Shown here in pieces: positions 9,210 to 16,102 of a stretch of DNA of 64,000 nt. Both the position numbers and the translations under genes were made by a program. This stretch comes from Labrys monachus. GTDB lineage: Bacteria > Pseudomonadota > Alphaproteobacteria > Rhizobiales > Labraceae. How positions within the stretch are numbered: the first letter of the stretch is position 1; each line of letters opens with the position of its first letter. The stretch is taken from NCBI RefSeq assembly GCF_030814655.1, contig NZ_JAUSVK010000001.1, forward strand, positions 813,043 through 877,042, written 5' to 3'. The notes beneath the pieces are model-generated. The model worked only from the letters and a program-made list of their open reading frames with translations, was not told where the DNA came from and ran no database searches.

Positions 9210-10061
9210 GTGACGCATATGAAGAATTGGGTTGTCGCGGCCCTCGCATTCTCGGCCATGGCGCTGATGTCCTGCGAGGGCAGGGCGTGCGAGCCCGACA
9301 AGCTCGCCACGAAATATCCGGGGCTCGCCGGACGGACCATCAAGATGGGCCTCGATCCGGAAACGCCGCCCTATGCGGTCCGCGACGCCGCCGATTTCGA
9401 GAAATTCGCCGGCTCCGATGTCGAATTGTCGAAGGCCGTCTTCGAATGCATGGGCATCAAATATGAGTACATGCCCGGCGCCTGGGCGGGCCTCCTACCG
9501 GCCGTGAACGCCGGCCAGATCGACCTCATGTATTATCTCTACTACAATCCCGAACGTGCCAAGCAGGTCGACTTCATCGTCTACATGAAGGCCGGCGACG
9601 GCGCGCTGACCCAGGCCGGCAATCCCAAGAACATCCATGCGGAAGGCGATCTGTGCGGCAAGCGCGTCGCCGTGGGCCTCGGCACGGTGGAGGAGGCGCA
9701 GATGCGTGCCCTGACCAAGACCTGCGAGGCCGAAGGCAAGGGCGCGGTGGAGATCATGACGGCCAGCGACAGCGCTGCCGGCATGCGCCTCGTCTCGACC
9801 GGGCGGGCGGATGTCGATCTCGACGATCTCGTGCTGGTGGATACGCTCGTCGCGCAGCAGCCCAAGGTGCTCTATCGGGCCTATAGCGTCATCGCGGACA
9901 CCAAGATCGGCATCGCCCTGAAGAAGGGCAATGACGAGTTGAGAAATGCCCTGCTGGAGGGCCTGAAGGACGTGCAGGCGTCGGGCGGGCAGGAAGCGAT
10001 CTTCAAGAAGCTCGGCGTGGCGACGGACCTGATCATTCCGGCCAAGGCCCTGACGGAATAG
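9210..10061 (+). CDS. Polar amino-acid-type ABC substrate-binding protein (family 3), copy 1
   Basis: Periplasmic receptor of 283 residues. The GTG at 9210 is chosen because AAGGG lies 9 bases upstream; an in-frame ATG at 9219 is also possible. A signal peptide is followed by a mature start near Cys-Glu-Pro-Asp-Lys-Leu. It is clearly a paralogue of the protein at 13822-14673: both have CEPxKLAxKYPxLAG, TPPYA, IDLMxYLYYN and GTVEEAQMR, and both are 283 residues long. The pair probably serves the fused permease-ATPase at 12117-13718. Two internal cysteines (the ECMG and DLCGK segments) recur in both copies. Confidence 0.87.
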   Translation: MTHMKNWVVAALAFSAMALMSCEGRACEPDKLATKYPGLAGRTIKMGLDPETPPYAVRDAADFEKFAGSDVELSKAVFECMGIKYEYMPGAWAGLLPAVNAGQIDLMYYLYYNPERAKQVDFIVYMKAGDGALTQAGNPKNIHAEGDLCGKRVAVGLGTVEEAQMRALTKTCEAEGKGAVEIMTASDSAAGMRLVSTGRADVDLDDLVLVDTLVAQQPKVLYRAYSVIADTKIGIALKKGNDELRNALLEGLKDVQASGGQEAIFKKLGVATDLIIPAKALTE

Positions 10062-10070
10062 GCCAGGCGC

Positions 10071-10098
10071 GCGGGGACGGCCGCTCGGCCGGCCCCGC
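10071..10098. terminator. Possible bidirectional hairpin between convergent genes
   Basis: GCGGGG (10071-10076) pairs with CCCCGC (10093-10098), and the interior GGCCG/CGGCC can extend the stem. It sits in the 42-base gap between the binding protein (plus) and the small dehydrogenase subunit (minus). There is no T-run, so intrinsic termination is uncertain. Confidence 0.35.
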
Positions 10099-10103
10099 GG
10101 CCC

Positions 10104-10481
10104 TCAGTCGCCGGAGGCGGTCGGTGGCGGCGGGGTCTGCCCGGCATAGCCGAGGGCTGCGCGGACACGCGGATCCATGTAATAGGCGCCCGCCACCACC
10201 AGCATCAGGATGCCGAAGGCGGGCCTGTCATCCGCCTCGAGGCGCCTGATCTCTTCGGACGGATCGGCGGTATCGAGGCGGTCCAGGAGGGCCGCCAGCG
10301 GCGGCTGCAGATCGGGCCTCGCCGCCAAGGCGAGATCGACCGGCGCGCCGGCGAGGTCGATGTCGGCGGCCGATGGCTGGCGCGCCGTTCCCGGGGCGAT
10401 CACGTCGGCGAAAGCGCGCAGCGCCGCGCGCTGCGGCTCGGTCAGGAGGGGAGGGGTGTCGTCAGTCGTCGGCTGGGTCAT
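10104..10481 (-). CDS. Small GMC-dehydrogenase partner (gluconate 2-dehydrogenase subunit 3-like)
   Basis: 125-residue protein overlapping the end of the GMC oxidoreductase gene by ATGA. The N-terminal Leu-Thr-Glu-Pro-Gln-Arg-Ala-Ala-Leu-Arg-Ala-Phe-Ala-Asp-Val-Ile-Ala-Pro-Gly and C-terminal Tyr-Tyr-x-Asp-x-Arg-Val-Arg-x-x-Leu-Gly-Tyr-x-Gly resemble the small subunit (subunit 3 family) that accompanies flavoprotein sugar/polyol dehydrogenases. It lacks the Tat signal and is shorter than classical gamma subunits (about 170-240 residues). It probably assists assembly or folding of the large subunit. The assignment rests on these segments and on gene order. Confidence 0.65.
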   Translation of the reverse strand: MTQPTTDDTPPLLTEPQRAALRAFADVIAPGTARQPSAADIDLAGAPVDLALAARPDLQPPLAALLDRLDTADPSEEIRRLEADDRPAFGILMLVVAGAYYMDPRVRAALGYAGQTPPPPTASGD

Positions 10482-12097
10482 CGGCTGGCGCGTCCTCGGG
10501 CGGCCACGAGGTGGTCTGCGGTGCGCAGCGCCAGCGCGGCGATGGTGGCGGCAGGATTGGCGCAGGACCCGGTCACCAGCACGCTGCCGTCGATGATGTA
10601 GAGGTTGGGGACGTCATGGGCCTGCCCGAACGGGTCGGTCACCGACGAAGCCGGATCGCCGCCCATCCGGCAGGTCCCCAGCGGGTGCCAGCCGAAGTCC
10701 GGCAGCAGGTCGACCGTCAGGCTGCGGGCGGCGCCGGCCGCCTCGAGCGATTCCCTGGCGCGTGCCAGGTTGAACGCCATCATCGCCTTCGAATTGTCGG
10801 AGAGGCGATAGGTGAGGCGCGGCACCGGATTGCCGTCGCCGTCGAGCGCATCGGGATGCAGCTCGACGCGGTTGACCTCCTCGGGCAGATCCTCGCAGAT
10901 GATGCCCCAGACGGCGGCCCGCCCCAGCCATGTCTCGACATGCTCATGCATGGCGACGCCCCATAGCGGCTCGCCGGGCCAGGGGAAAAGAGCGGCGCCG
11001 AGCGGGCCGCCGGAGGGGCCGAGATTCCACTTGGCGCCCCGCACGAAGCCGGTGCCGGGCCGGGTGCCGGCGAATTCGAGCGAATAGAGCGCCTGGCCCC
11101 AATGGCCCCGCCATGTCTCCAGGGGGTCGTCGAAGAAGCCGACGGCGCGGCTGAACGGATGCATCATCAGCCGCTTGCCGACCAGGCCCGATCCGTTCGC
11201 CAGCCCGTCGGGAAACCGGCTGGAGGTCGACGACAACAGGATGCGCGGCGTCCCCACCGCATTGGCGGCGAGGAGGGTCACCTCGGCGCGCACGCGGCGC
11301 TCCACGCCGTCCCGATCCCGGAAGATCGCCCCGTCCGCCCGGCCCTGGGCGTCATGGGTGATGCGGCTGACGCGGGCGCCGGTGACGAGGCGCGCACCTT
11401 TCGACTCGGCGATCGGCCAATGAGTGATGTCGGTGCTCGCCTTGGCGCCGACCGGGCAGCCATTGCCGCAGACGCCGAGCTGGATGCAGGGGCGCAGGCC
11501 GGCATAGGGCTCGCTGGCGATGGCGTTCGAACCGGGCCAGGCATGCCAGCCGAGCCGGGCATGGGCCTCGCTTATCCGCCGGCCCGCTTCGGACATCGGC
11601 AAAGCGGGGAGGGGATAATCCGGCTGCGGCGGCATGGCCGGGTCGCCATTGACGCCGGATACGCCGAAATCGCGGTCGATCCGGTCGTAATAGGGGGCAA
11701 GCTCGTCATAGTCGATCGGCCAGTCGTCGCCGACGCCGTCGATCGAGCGGGTGCGGAAATCCGACGGCATGAACCGCATCCATTGCGCGCCGTAGAGGAT
11801 GGTGCTGCCGCCGACGCCGTTGAACATCATCGGCTTCATGTCGGACCGGCTGTCGTCGATCGGATAGTCGGCGCGCCCCTTGCGGATGTTCGGATTGGGA
11901 TGCCACGGGCCGAGGGCGGTGAGCTCCCAGTCGGGATGCTCGCCGCGATAGGCGGTGCGGTCGGCACGATCGCCCTGCTCCAGGCACAGCACGTCGACGC
12001 CGGCCTCGGCGAGGCGTCGCGCGGCGACGCCCCCGGACAGGCCGGCTCCGATGATCAGGACTTCCGCCGTCAGGTCCGCATGCGATTCCGGGGGCAA
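10478..12097 (-). CDS. GMC-family FAD-dependent oxidoreductase (dehydrogenase large subunit)
   Basis: 539-residue flavoprotein. The Rossmann FAD motif GAGLSGG is at 17-23; the C-terminus has His-Pro-Leu-Gly-Thr-Cys-Arg-Met-Gly followed by Asp-Gly-Ser and Asn-Pro-Ala-Ala-Thr, supplying the His/Asn pair of GMC alcohol dehydrogenases. Cys-rich ...CIQLGVCGNGCPVGAKAS is typical of the gluconate/sorbitol dehydrogenase subgroup. The start is TTG at 12097 with CAGGAG eight bases upstream. No signal peptide is seen, so export, if any, would need the partner. It lies in the XRE-cupin region between transporter genes; the alcohol substrate is unknown. Confidence 0.85.
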   Translation of the reverse strand: MPPESHADLTAEVLIIGAGLSGGVAARRLAEAGVDVLCLEQGDRADRTAYRGEHPDWELTALGPWHPNPNIRKGRADYPIDDSRSDMKPMMFNGVGGSTILYGAQWMRFMPSDFRTRSIDGVGDDWPIDYDELAPYYDRIDRDFGVSGVNGDPAMPPQPDYPLPALPMSEAGRRISEAHARLGWHAWPGSNAIASEPYAGLRPCIQLGVCGNGCPVGAKASTDITHWPIAESKGARLVTGARVSRITHDAQGRADGAIFRDRDGVERRVRAEVTLLAANAVGTPRILLSSTSSRFPDGLANGSGLVGKRLMMHPFSRAVGFFDDPLETWRGHWGQALYSLEFAGTRPGTGFVRGAKWNLGPSGGPLGAALFPWPGEPLWGVAMHEHVETWLGRAAVWGIICEDLPEEVNRVELHPDALDGDGNPVPRLTYRLSDNSKAMMAFNLARARESLEAAGAARSLTVDLLPDFGWHPLGTCRMGGDPASSVTDPFGQAHDVPNLYIIDGSVLVTGSCANPAATIAALALRTADHLVAARGRASR

Positions 12098-12116
12098 GGT
12101 CGTTCTCCTGCTGGGC

Positions 12117-13718
12117 TCAGACCGGCTCGGCCGGGACGTCCTCGTTCTGGGCGATGCGGCTGAGGAAACGCCGCGTGCGCTCCTTGCGCGGATTGTCCAG
12201 CACCTGCGCGGGCGGGCCTTCCTCGACGACGACGCCTTCGTCGAAGAAGACGATGCGGTCCGCCACTTCGCCGGCGAAGCGGATCTCGTGCGTGACGATG
12301 ATCATGGTCATGCCGGCCTCGGCGAGACTGCGCATGACGCTCAGGACCTCGCCGACGAGTTCGGGATCGAGCGCCGAGGTCGGTTCGTCGAACAGCATCA
12401 GGCGGGGCTTGACGGCCAGGGCCCGGGCGATGGCGACGCGCTGCTGCTGGCCGCCGGACAGATGCTGGGGCAGATGGTCGGCATGGCCGGACAGGCCGAC
12501 GATGGCGAGCAGCCGCCGCGCCAGCGCTTCGGCCTCCTCGCGCGGCACGCCATGGACCCGCATCGGCGCCTCGGTGATGTTTTCGAGCGCAGTGAGATTG
12601 CTGAAGAGGTTGAAGTTCTGGAACACCATGCTGACGCCCACTTCGGCGCGGGCCTTGGCGCGTCCGGAGGTCGGCTTCATCAGGCCGTTGACCTTGGTGT
12701 AGCCGACATAGCGGCCGCCGACGGTGATCTCCCCCCGATCCACCGATTCCAGATGGTTGATCAGGCGCAGCAGCGTGCTTTTGCCCGAACCGCTGGGTCC
12801 GATCACCGCCACCACCTCGCCCGGCTTGACCGAAAAGCTCACGCCCTGCAGCACGTCCCGATTGCCGTAGCTCTTCCAGACATTGAGGCATGACAGGAAA
12901 TCGCCGGCGGGCGAGACGCTCACCTCGCGGGCCGCCGGGATGAGCGAGCGCACGGCCTCGACGCGCGAGGCCGGCAGGGAGACGGCGACGCCGGGACCGG
13001 GCGCGCCGGCTTGCGGCTTGCGCCAGCGAAAGATCATGGGCCGTCCGCCGGCGCGGGCGCGCAGGTCGGGATCCATGCCCCGCTCCAGCACGGTCTGGAC
13101 GCCCGAGATCACGCTGGTCAGCAGGAGGTAGATCAAGGCCGCGCCGGCGAACACGGTGAAGAACTTGAAGTTCTGGCCGACGATCTGCTGGGCCCGGAAG
13201 GTCAGCTCGTTGACGAAGATCACCGAGGCGACCGACGTCATCTTGAGCATGCTGATCGTCTCGTTGGCGAGCGAGGGCAGGATGGCGCGCATGGCTTGGG
13301 GCAGGACGATGCGGCGCAGGGTGAGCACCGGCCCCATGCCGAGCGACGAGGCCGCGACCGCCTGCTGCGGATTGACCGAGAGGATGCCGCCGCGGATGAT
13401 CTCGGCTGCGAACGCTGCCTGATTCATCGAAAAGCCGATGACCGCGGTGGTGAAGCTGTCGAATGTCAGGCCGATGAGCGGCAGCGCGTCGAAGATGAAG
13501 ACGAGCTGCAGCAGCAGCGGCGTGCCGCGCATGAACCAGATGTAGAACCAGGCGAGCATCCGCACGGGCCGCAGCGCGGACATGCGCATCAGCGCCAGGC
13601 CGAGCCCCATCGCCAGGCCGATCACGAGGGCGAGCGCGCTGATTTGGATCGCGAGCCAGGCACCGGTCCACAGATAGGTGGAGGTGAAATAGCTCAAGGC
13701 TTCGGCTAGTGAGGTCAC
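12117..13718 (-). CDS. Amino-acid ABC transporter permease fused to ATP-binding protein
   Basis: 533-residue fusion of two subunits that are usually separate. Residues 1-215 are a HisM/GlnP-type permease with several membrane spans and an EAA loop at about 106-130. A linker of about 55 residues follows. Residues about 275-533 are a GlnQ/HisP-type ATPase with Walker A GPSGSGKST (307-315), LSGGQQQR and Walker B LMLFDEP. Start is GTG at 13718, with GGAG nine bases upstream. It imports polar amino acids or related compounds delivered by one or both binding proteins at 9210-10061 and 13822-14673. It ends 19 bases before the GMC gene, so probably one transcript 14673 to 10104. Confidence 0.88.
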   Translation of the reverse strand: MTSLAEALSYFTSTYLWTGAWLAIQISALALVIGLAMGLGLALMRMSALRPVRMLAWFYIWFMRGTPLLLQLVFIFDALPLIGLTFDSFTTAVIGFSMNQAAFAAEIIRGGILSVNPQQAVAASSLGMGPVLTLRRIVLPQAMRAILPSLANETISMLKMTSVASVIFVNELTFRAQQIVGQNFKFFTVFAGAALIYLLLTSVISGVQTVLERGMDPDLRARAGGRPMIFRWRKPQAGAPGPGVAVSLPASRVEAVRSLIPAAREVSVSPAGDFLSCLNVWKSYGNRDVLQGVSFSVKPGEVVAVIGPSGSGKSTLLRLINHLESVDRGEITVGGRYVGYTKVNGLMKPTSGRAKARAEVGVSMVFQNFNLFSNLTALENITEAPMRVHGVPREEAEALARRLLAIVGLSGHADHLPQHLSGGQQQRVAIARALAVKPRLMLFDEPTSALDPELVGEVLSVMRSLAEAGMTMIIVTHEIRFAGEVADRIVFFDEGVVVEEGPPAQVLDNPRKERTRRFLSRIAQNEDVPAEPV

Positions 13719-13821
13719 CAGGGCACTCCGGCTGGAAATCGGAACGGCGGATAGGAGGGGGCCGCTCTTTGTCTGTGGCCCATGCGGCCGCCGGAAGAGG
13801 CGGGCAGCCGGGGGAGGCCGG

Positions 13822-14673
13822 TCAATTCGTCTTCAGTTCGGCGGGCAGGGCAAGCGCCGGATCGACGCCGTACCGGGCGAAGATGGCGTTCTGGACACCG
13901 GCGGCCTGCACGGCCTTCAACCCGTCCAGAAGGGCCGAGGACAGCGCCGCATTGCCCTTCTTCACGGCGATGCCGATCTGGAAGCTGCCGATCACGCCAT
14001 AGGCCCGCTCATACAGGCTTGGATTGTCGGCGACCGTGCGGTCGACCAGCGCAAGGTCGGTCAGCATGACGTCGGCCCGCCTGCTGGCGACGAGACGAAA
14101 GCCGGATGCGTGATCCGGATAGGTCATGACCTCGACGGCCGGCTTGCCGCCGGCGACGCAGGCCTCTCCCAGTTTCCTCATCTGGGCTTCCTCGACGGTG
14201 CCGAGGCCGGTGGCGACCGTCTTGCCGCAGAGATCGTCGCCGGACTTGACGGCCTTCGGATTGCCCTTCTGGGTGATCGCGCCCGTGCCGGCCTTCATGT
14301 AGACGATGAAGTCGCCCTGCTGCACCCGTGTCTTGTTGTAGTAGAGATAGAACATCAGGTCGATCTGCCCCGAGACCACCGCGGGGAAAAGGCCAGACCA
14401 TGCCGCCGGCTTGATCTCGTATTTCGCGCCGATGCAGTCGAAGACGGCCTTGGCGAGATCGATGTCCGAGCCCACCAGCGTCTCGGTGTTCGGATCGAGG
14501 CTCGCATAGGGCGGCGTCTGCCCGTCGGCGCCCATGATCAGCACCTTGCCGGCCAGTGCCGGATATTTCTCGGCGAGCTTGCCGGGTTCGCAGCCCGGCG
14601 TCCCGGCGAGGGCGGATGCCGTCAGGCAGAGGCTCGACGACATGAAGGCAACGGCGGCGAGAGGCATACGCAT
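13822..14673 (-). CDS. Polar amino-acid-type ABC substrate-binding protein (family 3), copy 2
   Basis: 283-residue periplasmic receptor with a signal peptide ending near Ala-Leu-Ala and mature Cys-Glu-Pro-Gly-Lys-Leu. It is a paralogue of 9210-10061. Differences cluster in the ligand-binding half (for example Gly-Ala-Asp-Gly-Gln-Thr against Gly-Leu-Asp-Pro-Glu-Thr), so the two may bind different ligands. It is the first gene of the minus-strand transporter/dehydrogenase unit and is divergent from the enolase-family gene, sharing the regulatory region with TTCTC/GAGAA repeats. Confidence 0.9.
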   Translation of the reverse strand: MRMPLAAVAFMSSSLCLTASALAGTPGCEPGKLAEKYPALAGKVLIMGADGQTPPYASLDPNTETLVGSDIDLAKAVFDCIGAKYEIKPAAWSGLFPAVVSGQIDLMFYLYYNKTRVQQGDFIVYMKAGTGAITQKGNPKAVKSGDDLCGKTVATGLGTVEEAQMRKLGEACVAGGKPAVEVMTYPDHASGFRLVASRRADVMLTDLALVDRTVADNPSLYERAYGVIGSFQIGIAVKKGNAALSSALLDGLKAVQAAGVQNAIFARYGVDPALALPAELKTN

Positions 14674-14856
14674 GGTTCAGTCCCGTTCCCGCTGGATGTT
14701 CTTGATCCAATTCCCACTGAAGACTCTTCCGCAACGAAGAATGTCGGGACAATGCGGACCGATGGATCGTCTTCGGCTCCCCGCGCCCCTTCTGCGTGGC
14801 GGATCGTCTCGCGCTGCAACGAAGATAATTTCACTTTCGATAAAAAATCAACTTGA

Positions 14857-14870
14857 TTCTCACGAGAGAA
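14857..14870. promoter_or_regulatory. TTCTC-N4-GAGAA inverted repeat, candidate XRE-cupin operator 1
   Basis: Perfect repeat (spacer ACGA) in the divergent region between binding protein copy 2 and the enolase-family gene. Its centre is 19 bases from that of the next repeat, close to two helical turns. Likely bound by the XRE-cupin regulator at 8127-8786; this is inferred from recurrence and gene content. Confidence 0.5.
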
Positions 14871-14873
14871 AGA

Positions 14874-14891
14874 TTTCTCATTTGTGAGAAA
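14874..14891. promoter_or_regulatory. TTTCTCA-N4-TGAGAAA inverted repeat, candidate XRE-cupin operator 2
   Basis: Perfect seven-base arms around TTTG, 36 bases upstream of the GTG of the enolase-family gene. It is the best-conserved member of the TTCTC/GAGAA set and is placed to control the rightward operon, the leftward operon, or both. Confidence 0.55.
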
Positions 14892-14927
14892 TGACGGACA
14901 TCGCCGACGGACGGCAGGGAGAATCGG

Positions 14928-16079
14928 GTGAAGATTACCAGTGTGGATGCGGTGCCTTTCGCCTTGCCGCTCAGGCGCAGCTTCAGTTGGAACGGCCTCG
15001 ACCAGGAGCTCGGGGAATTCGTGCTGATCCGCCTCAACACGGATGCGGGCCTCGTCGGCTATGGCGAGGCGACGCCGCTGGCGACCTGGGGCGGCGAGCA
15101 TGGCCGCCACGGCGGCGAGACGCTCGACACCGTCGTCTCCATGGTCGACCGGGTGCTCGGCGCCTATCTCCGGGGGCGGGACCCGACGGCCGTTTCCGCC
15201 ATCGTCGAGGCGATGGACGGGCTGGTCGTCGGCCACACCTATGCCAAGGCCGCCATCGAGATGGCGCTGCACGACCTGTGGGGCAAATCGCTCGGGGTGC
15301 CGGTCTATCGCCTCCTGGGCGGCGCGACGCGGCCCGGCGTCGTCGTCGCGCACATGGTCGGCCTGATGGGCATGGCCGAGGCGGTCGAGGAGGCCGAGAT
15401 GGCCGCGGCCGACGGCATCCGCGCCTTGCAGATCAAAGGCGGACAGGATCCGGAGCGCGATGTCGCGCTCGTGCGCGAGCTGCGCCGCCGCCTGCCGGCG
15501 GAGATGCGTCTGCGTCTCGACGTCAACCAGGGATACAAGCAGGTCAAGACCGCGTTTCGCGTGGCCGAGGAACTGGAGGCGTCGGGCATCGACTATATCG
15601 AGCAGCCGGTCGCCGGCCTGCGGGACCTGATGCGCGTGACCGCCGCCACCAAGGCCAGGATCATCGCCGACGAAAGCTGCTGGTCGCCGCGCGATGCGCT
15701 CGACCTCGTGGAGGCGCGGGGCGCCGATGCGGTGTCGGTCTATCTGGCCAAGGCCGGCGGTATCCAGAGGGCGCGGGAGGTGGCCGCCATTGCGGAGGCC
15801 GCCGGGTTGCCATGCGACGTGAACGGATCGATCGAATCGGCTGTCGGCAATGCCGCCAACCTGGCCTTCGCCCTGGCGACGCGGGCGGTGTCGCTGCCGG
15901 CGGTCATCCCCATATCGGCCCCGGCGGGGCGCCATCCCTGCAGGATCGGCGGCCACTATTTCGAGGACGATATCGCCACCGAGCCTTTCGGTTATGCCGA
16001 GGGGGCGCTTCTTCCCCTGGAGAAGCCCGGCTTGGGCATCGAGGTCGACGAGGGCAAGGTGCGGAAATACGCACTTTGA
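14928..16079 (+). CDS. Enolase-superfamily enzyme (mandelate racemase/muconate lactonizing group)
   Basis: 383-residue TIM-barrel enzyme. Metal ligands are Asp198 (RLDVNQGY), Glu225 (YIEQP) and Asp248 (ADES). Catalytic lysines are Lys170 (LQIKGG) on one side and Lys275 (YLAKAGG) on the other, as in the MLE/dipeptide-epimerase group; the first Lys of the usual KxK is Gln168. Family reactions start with abstraction of a proton alpha to a carboxylate (racemisation, cycloisomerisation). With oxoprolinase and gamma-glutamyltransferase genes downstream, an amino-acid or pyroglutamate racemase is a reasonable guess only. GTG start at 14928 with AGGGAGA upstream. Confidence 0.85.
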   Translation: MKITSVDAVPFALPLRRSFSWNGLDQELGEFVLIRLNTDAGLVGYGEATPLATWGGEHGRHGGETLDTVVSMVDRVLGAYLRGRDPTAVSAIVEAMDGLVVGHTYAKAAIEMALHDLWGKSLGVPVYRLLGGATRPGVVVAHMVGLMGMAEAVEEAEMAAADGIRALQIKGGQDPERDVALVRELRRRLPAEMRLRLDVNQGYKQVKTAFRVAEELEASGIDYIEQPVAGLRDLMRVTAATKARIIADESCWSPRDALDLVEARGADAVSVYLAKAGGIQRAREVAAIAEAAGLPCDVNGSIESAVGNAANLAFALATRAVSLPAVIPISAPAGRHPCRIGGHYFEDDIATEPFGYAEGALLPLEKPGLGIEVDEGKVRKYAL

Positions 16080-16102
16080 TCGGGGTCGCCGGGGAGATCG
16101 GA

